A stretch of 64,000 nucleotides of DNA from an uncultured Pelagibacteraceae bacterium (lineage in GTDB: Bacteria > Pseudomonadota > Alphaproteobacteria > Pelagibacterales > Pelagibacteraceae): NCBI GenBank assembly GCA_902579925.1, contig CACHIS010000005.1, positions 1 through 64,000 of the forward strand. The letters are read 5' to 3'. Made by a program: the position numbers and the translations under genes. The notes below the pieces were generated by a model. That model was not told where the DNA came from, ran no database searches, and saw only the letters and a list, made by a program, of their open reading frames with translations. Shown here in pieces: positions 27,599 through 36,971 of this stretch (position 1 is its first letter; each line of letters begins with the position of its first letter).

Positions 27599-27778
27599 CT
27601 ATTTCTGTTGTTCACAAACATCCTTGATTACTGGAGCATTTGCACAGTCTAAACATTTTGTTTTCTGTACAATACAACCATCATCAAGAACTTCAACATC
27701 AACAATTTTATCACACTTAGAACAAGTTGAGGAAATTGTTAGTCCGCATTTTTTACAATTATAATTTTCAATTTGCAT
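27599..27778 (-). CDS. Small Cys-rich zinc-ribbon-like protein, 59 aa
   Basis: ATG 27778 to TAG 27599. It has eight cysteines at residues 8, 11, 19, 22, 35, 42, 45 and 55, including three CxxC pairs (CKKC, CSKC, CLDC), a classic zinc-ribbon pattern. It lies in the otherwise empty 27563-27897 stretch, downstream of the DUF2061 gene and a repeat region. No family is recognised; it could bind zinc or an iron-sulfur centre. Confidence 0.7.
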   Translation of the reverse strand: MQIENYNCKKCGLTISSTCSKCDKIVDVEVLDDGCIVQKTKCLDCANAPVIKDVCEQQK

Positions 27779-27810
27779 TAAGAAAAATTAAACATAACTG
27801 AAATTATTTC

Positions 27811-27880
27811 AATAATTATTCATGCGAATGATTATTGTTAGCGAACTTTTTTTGCGAATGATTACTAATCGCTTTTTTTT
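27811..27880. repeat. Direct repeats and hairpins with T-runs
   Basis: The 12-mer TGCGAATGATTA occurs at 27823-27834 and again at 27853-27864. The first copy overlaps a strong hairpin: AATAATTATTC (27811-27821), ATGC, GAATGATTATT (27826-27836). Each copy is followed by a T-run (T7 and T8), the second after a GCGA/TCGC stem ending at 27872. On the plus strand this looks like tandem terminators for the run ending at 27562; on the minus strand it separates DUF2061 from the Cys-rich gene. Confidence 0.65.
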
Positions 27881-27897
27881 ATGGATATTCTACCCAA

Positions 27898-28137
27898 TTA
27901 TTTTTTTGATTTGCTTGTCCACCATTTATCTAAAATAAAATACCAAATTGAATTTGCAATTGGCTCAACGATAGCATCTGTCAGCGCAACTTTAAAAGAA
28001 ACGTCAGCAACTAACATTAAAACTGTAATCGCAATTGCAAAGTGACCAATAGTATAAATTACAGTTCTAAGTAATGAACCTTTATTATTTTGATATATAT
28101 TTTGAGATGCTTGAAATATGCCTTTTGTAATTTCCAT
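27898..28137 (-). CDS. DUF2061 small membrane protein
   Basis: Protein of 79 aa with two hydrophobic helices (about residues 23-44 and 47-69) and the family pattern SLLRTVIYTIGHFAIAITV ... ANSIWYFILDKWW. Its function is unknown in the family. It starts at the stop of the hydroxylase gene (TAATG), so it is in the katG-side operon. Confidence 0.8.
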   Translation of the reverse strand: MEITKGIFQASQNIYQNNKGSLLRTVIYTIGHFAIAITVLMLVADVSFKVALTDAIVEPIANSIWYFILDKWWTSKSKK

Positions 28138-28733
28138 TAGTTTTTAAAAGGACTCTGAAGAACACAAGCCACAAGATGTATTCTTGCCTGTTCACCTCCA
28201 TTAAAAAAATTATGATATTTTGTATTGTTTGTAATCCAAACTTTCCCATCTGCGGGTAAATGTTTAGCAACATTTTCTATAACCATCGAACAACCTTTAT
28301 TTGTAATAATTGGAACATGTAACCTACATTCTGGATCTTTGTGCCAACTTAAAGTTGATCTAGGTTCTTTTAATAAAAGCCTGACTCTGCCTAATTTAAA
28401 TCTCTTTCCTAGTACCTCATAAACTTCTTTAAAATATGTGTTCTCGAATTCAGGGACTAATTTAGTGTATTTTGACTCATCTATATCAACATCCCTTGAA
28501 ACCTCTTTTCCAGTATCGTCTGCGATTGTCCAATATTTTCCTCTAACATTGTTACCTTTGATAGAATTTTCATCATTTGGGATTTGATTAATTGAGATTG
28601 CACCGAAATGAGTTACACCTGGGGACTTAAATCTTTTATTCATTAAAATCTTATCTAGATCTTTTCTTAATCTTTCGATATCAAAATTTAAATCTGGAAC
28701 TTCATAAAAATCTTCAAAACTCACAGTAGCCAT
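28137..28733 (-). CDS. Aspartyl/asparaginyl beta-hydroxylase-like Fe(II)/2-oxoglutarate dioxygenase
   Basis: Protein of 198 aa in the Asp/Asn beta-hydroxylase (PF05118) group. The iron ligands are readable as His131 and Asp133 in LSWHKDPECRLHVPI and His174 in KYHNFFNGG; Arg184 in EQARIHLV fits the 2-oxoglutarate site. It has no signal peptide, so its substrate is intracellular; the substrate is unknown. It starts 27 nt after katG and overlaps DUF2061 by one base, so the three form one transcription unit behind the Irr-like box. Confidence 0.82.
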   Translation of the reverse strand: MATVSFEDFYEVPDLNFDIERLRKDLDKILMNKRFKSPGVTHFGAISINQIPNDENSIKGNNVRGKYWTIADDTGKEVSRDVDIDESKYTKLVPEFENTYFKEVYEVLGKRFKLGRVRLLLKEPRSTLSWHKDPECRLHVPIITNKGCSMVIENVAKHLPADGKVWITNNTKYHNFFNGGEQARIHLVACVLQSPFKN

Positions 28734-28760
28734 ATAATTACTCTTCTCTATTTTAATCGA

Positions 28761-30998
28761 TTAATTTAACTTAAGATCAAATCTATCTGCGTTCATTACT
28801 TTTACCCATGCAGCTATAAAATCATCAACAAATTTTTTACTCGAATCTTCACAAGCATAAACCTCTGCAAGTGCTCTTAATTGAGAATTTGAGCCAAAAA
28901 TTAAATCAACTCGTGTTGCTTTCCATTTATTTTTTTTAGTTTTTCTGTCTTTTCCTAAAAATGTTTGCTCTGATTTGTCTTCTTCTTTCCAAGTAATATT
29001 CATATCTAATAAATTTACGAAATAATCATTGGTAAGAGTACCAGGCTTTTTAGTGAAAACACCATGATCTGAACCATCGTAGTTTGTGTTTAAAACTCTC
29101 ATTCCACCAATAAGAGCAGTCATTTCTGGTGCAGTCAAACCCATTAACTGTGCCCTATCAACTAACTTTTCTTCAGCGGAAACATTTGAAGCCCCCCCAT
29201 TAGTATAATTTCTAAAACCATCTGCTTGAGGCTCAAGAAGATTGAAAGAATTAACATCAGTTTGATCTTGTCTAGCATCTCCTCGACCAGCTGAAAAGGG
29301 AACATTTACTTTATAGCCGGCTTTTTTTGCAGCAATTTCTATACCGACACCACCCGCTAAGACAATTAAATCAGCCATCGATACAGTTTTATTTTTACTA
29401 TCAAATTTATTTTTAATTTTATTTAAAGCTTTAATTACTGTTGATAGTTTTTTTGGATTGTTAACTTTCCAATTTTTTTGAGGTTCTAACATTATTCTCG
29501 CACCATTACCTCCACCTCTTTTATCTGAGCCTCTAAAAGTGGATGCTGATGCCCATGCTGTAGAAACTAAATCTGAGGTAGATATCTTTGATTTAGAAAT
29601 TTTTGTTTTCAAATCATTAACATCTTTTGCTTTAAGTTTATATTTTGGTTTATCAACTGGGTCTTGCCAAATTAATTGTTCTTTAGGAACATCGCTCCCA
29701 AGATAACAAACTCTTGGGCCCATATCTCTATGAGTTAATTTAAACCAAGCCCTAGCAAATGCATCATGAAACTCTTTAGGATTTTGATGAAAATGCTTTG
29801 TAATAGGTCCATAACTTGGATCAACTTTCATTGATATATCTGTTGTTTGCATCATTGGTGGATGAAGTACACCTTCTCGATGTGCATCTGGAACCATTTT
29901 AATTTTTTGTCCATTTTTCTTAGGTGTCCATTGATGAGCACCCGCGGGGCTTTTCGTAAGTTCCCAGTCATGGTCGTATAAACAATCTAAATATCCCATA
30001 TCCCATTTAATCGGATTTTGTGTCCAAGCTCCCTCAATACCACTACTTATTGCATCGACTCCTTTTCCAGATTTATATCCACTATTCCATCCTGTAGATT
30101 GATCTTGAAGTCTAGAGGCCTCTGGATCAGGACCTTTGTATGATTCAGGTGCTGCACCATGTGATTTTCCAAAAGTATGTCCTCCAGCCACTAGCGCTGC
30201 TGTCTCATAATCATTCATAGCCATTCTTCCAAACGTTTCTCTAATATCATGAGCTGCAAGTTTTGGGTCTGGATTTGCGTCTGGACCTTGTGGATTCACA
30301 TATATTAAGCCCATATGTGAGGCTCCTAACGGCTGTTCTAAATCTCTAGTACCACTATATCTTTCTACACCTAGCATCTCTTTTTCTGAACCCCAGTAAA
30401 TATCATCCTCTGGCTCCCAGATGTCAGTTCTGCCTGCTCCAAAACCAAAAGTTTTAAAACCCATCGAGTCTAGGGCTACGTTTCCGACTAATATAAAAAG
30501 GTCTGCCCATGAAATTTTACTTCCATATTTTTTCTTAATAGGCCACAACAACAATCTTGCTTTATCCAAATTTACGTTATCTGGCCAAGAGTTAAGTGGA
30601 GCAAATCTTTGGTTTCCTGTTCCAGCACCACCTCTGCCATCACCTGTTCTGTAAGTTCCTGCTGCGTGCCAAGCTAATCGAATAAACAATGGACCGTAAT
30701 GACCATAATCAGCTGGCCACCAATCCTGAGAGTCTGTCATTAATTTTTTTAAATCTTTTTTTAAAGCTTTGTAATTAAGTTTTTTAAATTCTTTTGCGTA
30801 ATTAAATTTCTTGTCCATAGGGTTAGAGAGATTAGAGTGCTGACTAAGAATTTTAAGATTTAAGCTATTTGGCCAGAAGTCTCTGACTGTTTGGCCTCTT
30901 CCTGCAGAAAATTTTGCTGGTGTACCTGCTCCTGTGAAAGGACATTTGCTTAGTTCATTGTCTTTAAAAGATTTATTTTTAAAATTTTCAGTGCTCAT
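28761..30998 (-). CDS. katG: Catalase-peroxidase (HPI)
   Basis: Bifunctional heme enzyme of 745 aa destroying H2O2. The distal site is [11 protein letters not shown] (Arg107, Trp110, His111). The Trp-Tyr-Met adduct partners are present: Trp110, the Tyr of [10 protein letters not shown] and the Met of [10 protein letters not shown]. The proximal heme ligand is in the [15 protein letters not shown] motif, and the C-terminal pseudo-domain is complete. From memory, cultivated Pelagibacter strains are usually described as lacking katG, so its presence is notable. It lies downstream of irr with an Irr-like box in the promoter, and starts a katG-hydroxylase-DUF2061 unit. Confidence 0.97.
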   Translation of the reverse strand: MSTENFKNKSFKDNELSKCPFTGAGTPAKFSAGRGQTVRDFWPNSLNLKILSQHSNLSNPMDKKFNYAKEFKKLNYKALKKDLKKLMTDSQDWWPADYGHYGPLFIRLAWHAAGTYRTGDGRGGAGTGNQRFAPLNSWPDNVNLDKARLLLWPIKKKYGSKISWADLFILVGNVALDSMGFKTFGFGAGRTDIWEPEDDIYWGSEKEMLGVERYSGTRDLEQPLGASHMGLIYVNPQGPDANPDPKLAAHDIRETFGRMAMNDYETAALVAGGHTFGKSHGAAPESYKGPDPEASRLQDQSTGWNSGYKSGKGVDAISSGIEGAWTQNPIKWDMGYLDCLYDHDWELTKSPAGAHQWTPKKNGQKIKMVPDAHREGVLHPPMMQTTDISMKVDPSYGPITKHFHQNPKEFHDAFARAWFKLTHRDMGPRVCYLGSDVPKEQLIWQDPVDKPKYKLKAKDVNDLKTKISKSKISTSDLVSTAWASASTFRGSDKRGGGNGARIMLEPQKNWKVNNPKKLSTVIKALNKIKNKFDSKNKTVSMADLIVLAGGVGIEIAAKKAGYKVNVPFSAGRGDARQDQTDVNSFNLLEPQADGFRNYTNGGASNVSAEEKLVDRAQLMGLTAPEMTALIGGMRVLNTNYDGSDHGVFTKKPGTLTNDYFVNLLDMNITWKEEDKSEQTFLGKDRKTKKNKWKATRVDLIFGSNSQLRALAEVYACEDSSKKFVDDFIAAWVKVMNADRFDLKLN

Positions 30999-31033
30999 TT
31001 AATTACCTATAGATTAGTTAAGATATCACCTAC

Positions 31034-31060
31034 TTTATAATGATTCTAAATAAGTGTCAA
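31034..31060 (-). promoter_or_regulatory. katG promoter with Irr-box-like operator
   Basis: Minus-strand TTGACA (31060-31055), 15-bp spacer, TATAAA (31039-31034). The 17-bp near-palindrome TTTATAAT-G-ATTCTAAA (31034-31050) covers spacer and -10 box; its half sites TTTATAAT / TTTAGAAT match 7 of 8. It resembles the alphaproteobacterial Irr consensus TTTAGAA-N3-TTCTAAA. Position would suit repression. The spacer is slightly short. Confidence 0.65.
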
Positions 31061-31093
31061 TTGGTTAATAATGACGCTAAATTGATCGAAAAT

Positions 31094-31492
31094 TTAGTCT
31101 TCAAGTTTTACAAGAACCTCAACAGATTTTATTCTTTTTCCATTAATTTTTTTTTTAATATTTATAGGTCCTACATCGGAATTTTCTAAATCAATCAATT
31201 TTTGATCTTTTAAATCATAAAAATGATGATGATCTGTAACATTAGTGTCAAAATAAGTCTGGTTTGAATTTATAGGTATTTGTTTTAAATAGCCTTTTTT
31301 TTCAAAAGCATGAACTGTATTATAGACTGTCGCTAAAGAAATTTTACAATCTATTTTGTCTTTAATTTTTTGCTCTAACTCATTTATCGTAAAGTGGAAT
31401 GTTTTTTCAGTATTAAACAATACTTCACATATTTGAAGTCTTTGCTTGGTGGGTCGTAATCCAGAATTTCGTAATTTATCTATATATTTCAC
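31094..31492 (-). CDS. irr: Fur-family iron response regulator Irr
   Basis: Protein of 132 aa. The winged helix contains GLRPTKQRLQICEVLF and ISLATVYNTVHAFEKKGYL; the HHH motif in VTDHHHFYDL (His88-90) is the Irr heme/metal-binding signature. Irr controls iron and heme genes in alphaproteobacteria, typically repressing iron-rich proteins when iron is short. The irr-fabA-fabB-fabI neighbourhood is the known alphaproteobacterial context and strengthens the call over PerR. katG follows 95 bp downstream. Irr-like boxes at 31034 and 31511 suggest autoregulation and katG control. Confidence 0.88.
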   Translation of the reverse strand: MKYIDKLRNSGLRPTKQRLQICEVLFNTEKTFHFTINELEQKIKDKIDCKISLATVYNTVHAFEKKGYLKQIPINSNQTYFDTNVTDHHHFYDLKDQKLIDLENSDVGPINIKKKINGKRIKSVEVLVKLED

Positions 31493-31510
31493 AATTTAAG
31501 CTTATTGTTA

Positions 31511-31527
31511 GTTATAATTATTCTAAA
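31511..31527. promoter_or_regulatory. Irr-box-like operator between irr and fabA
   Basis: GTTATAAT-T-ATTCTAAA, sharing the core TTATAATNATTCTAAA with the katG site. It lies 19 bases upstream of the irr ATG and 59 upstream of the fabA ATG in the divergent spacer, so it could serve either or both. Half-site symmetry matches 6 of 8. Confidence 0.6.
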
Positions 31528-31586
31528 CTAGTATTATAATTATATTATAAAATGCCAAAATCAAGTAAATAAGTGTACTCAGTTTT

Positions 31587-32087
31587 ATGAAAAAAAACTC
31601 TTACTCCTATGATGAGCTAATAGATTGTGGCGAAGGCAAACTATTTGGCCCAGGTAACGCAAAATTACCTCTTCCACCAATGCTTATGTTTGATAGAATT
31701 ACAGAGATTAACGACGATAAGGGAGCTTTTAAAAAAGGGTCTCTCAAGGCGGAATTAGATATTAAGAATGATCTATGGTTTTTTGAGTGTCATTTTAAAA
31801 AAGACCCTGTTATGCCAGGATGTCTAGGTTTAGATGCGATGTGGCAGTTAGTAGGTTTTTTCCTAGGTTGGCAAGGGAATGCGGGCAAAGGAAGAGCTTT
31901 AGGAGTAGGCACTGTTAAATTTACAGGGGAGGTCTTGCAAACTGTTAAAAATGTAAGATATGAAATAGATATGAAAAAAATCATGTCACCTAGTGGGACA
32001 ACTGTTGGTCTAGCAAATGGAGTACTGCTTGCTGATGAAAAAAAAATATACTCAGCAGACAATTTAAAAGTAGGATTATTTAAGTAA
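31587..32087 (+). CDS. fabA: 3-hydroxyacyl-ACP dehydratase/isomerase
   Basis: Protein of 166 aa that dehydrates 3-hydroxyacyl-ACP and isomerises trans-2 to cis-3-decenoyl-ACP, the entry to anaerobic unsaturated fatty acid synthesis. The active-site His69 is in [14 protein letters not shown] and Asp83 in GLDAMWQ, as in E. coli FabA. The stop overlaps the fabB start (TAATG). With fabB and fabI it forms one operon. Confidence 0.97.
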   Translation: MKKNSYSYDELIDCGEGKLFGPGNAKLPLPPMLMFDRITEINDDKGAFKKGSLKAELDIKNDLWFFECHFKKDPVMPGCLGLDAMWQLVGFFLGWQGNAGKGRALGVGTVKFTGEVLQTVKNVRYEIDMKKIMSPSGTTVGLANGVLLADEKKIYSADNLKVGLFK

Positions 32088-33304
32088 TGAAAAGAGTTAT
32101 GATTACTGGTTTGGGTGTAGTTTCTTGCTTAGGTAACAATCAAGAGGAAGTACATCAATCTTTGTTAAAATCTAAACCAGGAATCTCTTTTGCTGAGGAG
32201 TATAAGGAACATAATTTAAAAAGCCATGTTCATGGTAAACCAAAAATCAAACTAGAGGATCATATAGATAGAAAAACAATCAGATTTATGGGCTCTGGGT
32301 CAGCTTACAACTATATAGCTATGAAAGAAGCAATTACCGACTCAGGATTAGAAGAAAAAGATGTAAGTAATTTTAAAACAGGGATTGTAATGGGATCAGG
32401 TGGTCCCTCAATTGAAAATGTCATTTTAGCAGCAGATAAAACGAGAGCTAAAACTCCAAAACTTATGGGTCCTTTTATTGTACCACGAACAATGGCAAGT
32501 ACAGCTTCAGCTACTCTTGCTGTTCCTTTTAGAATTAAAGGAACTAACTACACGATGAGTTCTGCTTGTGCAACAAGTGGACATTGTATTGGAAATTCTA
32601 TGGAATTAATTCAGATGGGTAAACAAGATATTGTTTTTGCAGGTGGAAGTGAAGAAATCCATTGGGCGATGACTGCAATGTTCGATGCAATGACAGCATT
32701 GTCATCTAAATACAATGATACTCCCGAAACTGCATCAAGAGCTTACGATAAAACGAGAGATGGTTTTGTAATTGCTGGGGGTGGTGGTGTACTTGTGCTT
32801 GAAGAATACGAACATGCCAAAGCAAGAGGGGCTAAAATATATGCAGAATTAACCGGTTACGGAGCAACTTCTGATGGATACGATATGGTGGCTCCATCAG
32901 GTGAAGGAGCCATACGATGCATGAAGATGGCTATGGCAACATCTAAAAATAAAATTGATTATATAAATACCCATGGAACTTCTACTCCAGTTGGAGATAT
33001 TACAGAATTAAATGCCGTTAAAGAAGCTTTTGGAAATGAAATTCCAAAAATTAGTTCTACAAAATCACTATCAGGCCATCCATTAGGGGCAGCATCTGTT
33101 CATGAAGCAATCTATTGTTTGATAATGATGAAAAATAATTTCATAGCAGGATCTGCTAATATAAATGAAATGGATGAAGAGGCTAAAAAATTTCCAATAG
33201 TTGCTAAAACAGAGACAGGAGTAAATTTAAATACTGTAATGTCTAATAGTTTTGGCTTTGGCGGAACCAATGCTGCTTTAATTTTTGAGAAAGTAAAATC
33301 ATGA
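32087..33304 (+). CDS. fabB: 3-oxoacyl-ACP synthase I
   Basis: Condensing enzyme of 405 aa that elongates unsaturated acyl-ACPs. The nucleophile Cys161 is in SSACATSGH, and the two catalytic histidines are in [12 protein letters not shown] and [22 protein letters not shown] closes the fold. Pairing with fabA specifies FabB rather than FabF. It overlaps fabI by ATGA. Confidence 0.97.
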   Translation: MKRVMITGLGVVSCLGNNQEEVHQSLLKSKPGISFAEEYKEHNLKSHVHGKPKIKLEDHIDRKTIRFMGSGSAYNYIAMKEAITDSGLEEKDVSNFKTGIVMGSGGPSIENVILAADKTRAKTPKLMGPFIVPRTMASTASATLAVPFRIKGTNYTMSSACATSGHCIGNSMELIQMGKQDIVFAGGSEEIHWAMTAMFDAMTALSSKYNDTPETASRAYDKTRDGFVIAGGGGVLVLEEYEHAKARGAKIYAELTGYGATSDGYDMVAPSGEGAIRCMKMAMATSKNKIDYINTHGTSTPVGDITELNAVKEAFGNEIPKISSTKSLSGHPLGAASVHEAIYCLIMMKNNFIAGSANINEMDEEAKKFPIVAKTETGVNLNTVMSNSFGFGGTNAALIFEKVKS

Positions 33305-34086
33305 GCTTAATGAAAGGTAAAAAAGGATTGGTAATGGGAGTTGCTAATGAAAGATCTATCGCATGGGGTATTTCACAAAAACTTGCTGAAGCTGGAGCAG
33401 AACTCGCATTTACTTATTTAGGGGACGCACTTAAGAAGAGAGTAATTCCTTTAGCAGAAAAATTAAATTCAAAAGTCACATTTAGTTGTGATGTTGAAAA
33501 AAAAAATGACGTGTCAAAATTATTTGAAAATATTAAATCTCAATGGGGTGAAATTGACTTTGTAGTTCATGCTATCGCATTTTCAGATAAATCAGAACTA
33601 TCTGGAGAATATTTAAACACAACTAGAGAAAATTTCTTAAAAAGTATGTTAATCTCATGCTTTTCATTTACTGAAGTTGCTAAAGAAGCCTCTAAAGTAA
33701 TGAAAAAGGGTGGAAGTTTAATAACTTTAAGCTATGAGGCAAACAAAGCTATTCCAAATTACAACGTAATGGGAGTATGCAAGGCAGCATTAGAGTCTAG
33801 TGTTAAATACTTAGCTAGAGACTTGGGGACAAAAGGCATGAGAGTTAATGCTATAAGTGCAGGACCAATTAAAACATTAGCTGCCTCTGCTATAGGTGAT
33901 GCAAAATTCCTCTATAAATGGAATGAAGATCACTCTTTGCTTAAAAGGAATGTAGATATTCATGATGTTGGGAATTCAGCTTTATACCTACTAAGTGAAC
34001 TTGCAAATGGTGTTACCGGTGAAATACACTACGTAGATGCTGGTTATAACAAAGTTGGTATGCCAGATCCCAAGAATATTACTTAA
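33301..34086 (+). CDS. fabI: Enoyl-ACP reductase (NADH)
   Basis: Short-chain-dehydrogenase-type enoyl reductase of 261 aa, the last step of the elongation cycle. The nucleotide motif [12 protein letters not shown], the FabI pattern [20 protein letters not shown] with Tyr145, Tyr154 and Lys161, and [16 protein letters not shown] are present. It ends the irr-divergent fabA-fabB-fabI operon. Confidence 0.97.
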   Translation: MSLMKGKKGLVMGVANERSIAWGISQKLAEAGAELAFTYLGDALKKRVIPLAEKLNSKVTFSCDVEKKNDVSKLFENIKSQWGEIDFVVHAIAFSDKSELSGEYLNTTRENFLKSMLISCFSFTEVAKEASKVMKKGGSLITLSYEANKAIPNYNVMGVCKAALESSVKYLARDLGTKGMRVNAISAGPIKTLAASAIGDAKFLYKWNEDHSLLKRNVDIHDVGNSALYLLSELANGVTGEIHYVDAGYNKVGMPDPKNIT

Positions 34087-34088
34087 TA

Positions 34089-34208
34089 TTAAAACCCACC
34101 TCGCCAATTGTTTTTATCGTTGAATTGATCTTTTTCTTTTTCAGAAGTAGGTCTGAATAAGTAATAAACCACAAATACTACACAAACCAAAAATATAAAT
34201 ATCTCCAT
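34089..34208 (-). CDS. Small membrane protein, 39 aa, hypothetical
   Basis: ATG 34208 to TAA 34089. One transmembrane helix (residues 2-18, IFIFLVCVVFVVYYLF) is followed by a charged tail, RPTSEKEKDQFNDKNNWRGG. It follows pnp by 12 bp on the same strand and fills the gap before convergent fabI. The helix-plus-tail layout is sensible, but I know no family. Confidence 0.55.
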   Translation of the reverse strand: MEIFIFLVCVVFVVYYLFRPTSEKEKDQFNDKNNWRGGF

Positions 34209-34220
34209 AACTTTTTAACT

Positions 34221-36293
34221 TTATTTAGCAGCTTGTTTCATAGAAAGTTTAACCTTACCTCTATCAAAACCAATAACTTTAACTTTAACTTCGTCGCCCT
34301 CCTTGACAACATCGGTAACTTTGGTAACTCTTTTATCCGCTAGCTCTGAAATATGAACAAGACCATCTTGTTTTCCTAAAAAATTAACGAATGCACCAAA
34401 CTCCATAATTTTCATCACTTTACCTGAATAAATTTTATTAATTTCGGCTTTTGCAGTAATATCTCTAATCATTTGCATAGCGATATTACGGGACTCTTCA
34501 TCTGGGGCAGCGACTGTCACCACGCCCTCATCATTTACATCAACTTTCGCACCAGATTTTTCAACTATCTCTCTGATCGTTGCTCCACCTTTTCCAATTA
34601 CAGCAGCAATGTCCTTTTTATCTACAGTTACTTGCTCCATTTTTGGAGTGTGCTTTCCAACATCAGCTCTAGATTCACCTATAGCTTTATTCATTTCACC
34701 TAAGATGTGAATTCTGCCATCTTTAGCTTGGTTTAGTGCCTGCTCCATGATCTCAAAAGTGATGCCAGTAATTTTTATATCCATTTGTAGCGAGGTAATT
34801 CCATCTTTTGTTCCAGCAACCTTAAAGTCCATATCTCCTAGGTGATCTTCGTCACCTAAAATATCTGATAGGACACTAAAATCATCACCCTCTTTAATTA
34901 AACCCATTGCAATCCCAGCAACTGGCTCTTTAATTGGAACACCTGCATCCATTAATGCTAAAGACGCTCCACAAACCGTGGCCATTGAAGAAGATCCATT
35001 AGATTCTGTAATCTCTGATACTATTCTAAAAGTATATGGAAACGCTTCTTTTGAAGGCAATGAAGAATTAATTGCTCTCCAAGCCAATTTACCATGGCCA
35101 ATTTCTCGTCTACCAGTTCCAATTCTTCCAGTTTCACCAACTGAAAAAGGAGGGAAATTATAGTGAAGCATAAATCGTTCTCTTTGAAGACCATCTAAAC
35201 TCTCTATTCTTTGTTCATCATCCGATGTACCCAAGGTGGTTACAACGATTGCTTGTGTTTCACCTCTAGTGAACAATGCAGAACCGTGCGTTCTTGGCAA
35301 TACACCAACTTCACATGAGATAGGTCTTACATCAGACAATCCTCTACCATCAATTCTATTCTTATTTTTTAAAATATCAGTTCTAACAATAGATTTTTCA
35401 AGACTCTTTAATTGACTGTTTACATCAAGATCAGTGTAATTCTCATTCTCTTCAAAAAGTTTCTTTGCTTTATCAGTAATTTCTGAAATTTGATTTGATC
35501 TATCTTGCTTATCCCTTGTTGCAAAAGCTTTTTTAAGATCCTCTGTAAAAGTTTCTTCAAGTTTTTGTTTAATTTCAGACAAGTCCTTTTTCTCAACAGT
35601 CCATTCAGGTTTTCTACATTCTCTGGCAAGTTCTTCAATCATTTCGATTACTGGGACAAATCCTTCGTGACCAAATTTGACCGCTGCTAACATTACTTCT
35701 TCTGATAAACCAGAAGTTTCGGATTCAACCATAAGAACTGCATCTTTAGTACCTGCTACAACTAAATCTAAACTTGAGTTTTCCAAATCCTCTTTTGATG
35801 GATTGAGAATATACTTACCATCAACATAACCCACTCTAGAAGCTCCTACAGGGCCCATAAATGGCATTCCTGAAATAGCTAACGCTGCTGATGAAGCAGT
35901 GATAGCTAGAATATCTGGTTGGTTTTCTTTATCATATGAAATTACTGTTGGTAACAACTGTACTTCATTTTTAAATTCATCAGGAAACAAAGGTCTGATT
36001 GGTCTATCAATCAATCTTGAGATCAATGTCTCACTTTCAGTTGGTCTCGCTTCTCTTTTAAAATATCCACCAGGGATCTTTCCACCTGCATAGTATTTTT
36101 CTTGGTAGTTGACCGATAAAGGGAAATAATCCATATCTGGATTTACCTTTTTTGCTCCTACGACCGTTGCTAAAATAACTGTTTCACCACATGTTGCAAT
36201 GATTGCTCCGTCTGCTTGTCTTGCTACTTTACCTGTTTCTAAACTTATTTTCTTTCCTGCTACTTCTATTTCCTTCTTATATACTTTAAACAT
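34221..36293 (-). CDS. pnp: Polyribonucleotide nucleotidyltransferase (PNPase)
   Basis: 3'-5' phosphorolytic exoribonuclease of 690 aa. The two RNase PH domains are visible ([13 protein letters not shown] and [14 protein letters not shown], with the catalytic DxxDxxGD-type segment [10 protein letters not shown]), followed by a KH domain ([12 protein letters not shown]) and an S1 domain ([20 protein letters not shown]). The order rpsO-pnp is conserved. The leader at 36294-36325 is a purine-rich GAAAYG repeat. Confidence 0.97.
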   Translation of the reverse strand: MFKVYKKEIEVAGKKISLETGKVARQADGAIIATCGETVILATVVGAKKVNPDMDYFPLSVNYQEKYYAGGKIPGGYFKREARPTESETLISRLIDRPIRPLFPDEFKNEVQLLPTVISYDKENQPDILAITASSAALAISGMPFMGPVGASRVGYVDGKYILNPSKEDLENSSLDLVVAGTKDAVLMVESETSGLSEEVMLAAVKFGHEGFVPVIEMIEELARECRKPEWTVEKKDLSEIKQKLEETFTEDLKKAFATRDKQDRSNQISEITDKAKKLFEENENYTDLDVNSQLKSLEKSIVRTDILKNKNRIDGRGLSDVRPISCEVGVLPRTHGSALFTRGETQAIVVTTLGTSDDEQRIESLDGLQRERFMLHYNFPPFSVGETGRIGTGRREIGHGKLAWRAINSSLPSKEAFPYTFRIVSEITESNGSSSMATVCGASLALMDAGVPIKEPVAGIAMGLIKEGDDFSVLSDILGDEDHLGDMDFKVAGTKDGITSLQMDIKITGITFEIMEQALNQAKDGRIHILGEMNKAIGESRADVGKHTPKMEQVTVDKKDIAAVIGKGGATIREIVEKSGAKVDVNDEGVVTVAAPDEESRNIAMQMIRDITAKAEINKIYSGKVMKIMEFGAFVNFLGKQDGLVHISELADKRVTKVTDVVKEGDEVKVKVIGFDRGKVKLSMKQAAK

Positions 36294-36325
36294 TTCATTT
36301 CCATTTCGTTTCGTTTCATTCCGTT
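36294..36325 (-). promoter_or_regulatory. Repetitive purine-rich pnp leader
   Basis: Reading toward pnp, the 30 bases before the ATG are repeats of GAAAYG: GGAATGAAACGAAACG then AAATGGAAATGAA. It contains several AUG-like and GGA motifs. It may be part of the ribosome-binding region and a possible PNPase autoregulatory target; the latter is inference. Confidence 0.4.
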
Positions 36326-36341
36326 CTATCTGTCTTGACTT

Positions 36342-36590
36342 CTATTTTCTTAAATTCAATTTCGACAGTACATTCTTGTAAGAGTCCATTTTATTTTTTT
36401 TCAGGTATTCTAACAATTTTTTTCTTCTATTGACTGCTCTCAACAATCCTACAGATGAGTGTTTATCCTTTTTAAATTGTTTAATGTGCTTAGAGAGATT
36501 TTCAATTTTATCTGTTAACAAAGCAATCTGTATCTCAGACGACCCGGTATCTTTACTATGCATAGCTAATTCCTGTGCTTTTTTGTTCAT
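36342..36590 (-). CDS. rpsO: 30S ribosomal protein S15
   Basis: Protein of 82 aa, slightly shorter than the usual 89 because the N-terminal helix is trimmed. The conserved HSKDTGSSEIQIALLTDKI and HSSVGLLRAVNRRKKLLEYL are intact. S15 binds 16S rRNA helices h20-22. It lies 12 bp after rbfA with no truB between, and 48 bp before pnp. Confidence 0.96.
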   Translation of the reverse strand: MNKKAQELAMHSKDTGSSEIQIALLTDKIENLSKHIKQFKKDKHSSVGLLRAVNRRKKLLEYLKKNKMDSYKNVLSKLNLRK

Positions 36591-36602
36591 ATCTTTTTTT
36601 TC

Positions 36603-36971
36603 CTATTTGTTTGTTTGTTTTATTAAATTTTCTATTTTTTCAGCATACTCAAAAGACTCGTCTTTTCTAAAAAGTAATTTTGGTAAAAACTTCATAACCA
36701 CTTTTTGTGATAAAATTTTTCTTATTAAAAATGAGTATTCTTTTAAAATATAAATTGTTTCTTCAGCATCTTTTCCTCCGAGTGGAAGGACATATGCTTT
36801 GGCAATCTTTAAATCCGGACTCATTCTAACCTCTGTAACTGTAATTGTATTTGTTTCCAAATTCGGCACCTTAGCCTCATTTCTTAAAAAAATCATGCTT
36901 AAAGATTGTTTAATCATTTCGCCAACTCTTAATTGTCTTTGAGTTAATGGTTTTCCAATTTTGTCAGCCAT
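36603..36971 (-). CDS. rbfA: Ribosome-binding factor A
   Basis: KH-fold 30S maturation factor of 122 aa. The motifs QRQLRVGEMIKQSL, ITVTEVRMSPDLKIAKAYV and LRFLPKL-like KFLPKLLFRKDESFEYAEKI are present. I use the ATG at 36971, whose first base is the last base of the infB stop; an in-frame TTG three bases earlier is unlikely. Confidence 0.95.
   Translation of the reverse strand: MADKIGKPLTQRQLRVGEMIKQSLSMIFLRNEAKVPNLETNTITVTEVRMSPDLKIAKAYVLPLGGKDAEETIYILKEYSFLIRKILSQKVVMKFLPKLLFRKDESFEYAEKIENLIKQTNK

Noticed and set aside
27823-27864. CRISPR array
   Set aside because: Only two copies of a 12-mer, no spacers of uniform length, and no cas genes.
36430-36753. 107-codon plus-strand ORF over rpsO/rbfA
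   Set aside because: Antisense to two ribosomal-cluster genes, with hydrophobic composition typical of the reverse frame of Lys-rich proteins.
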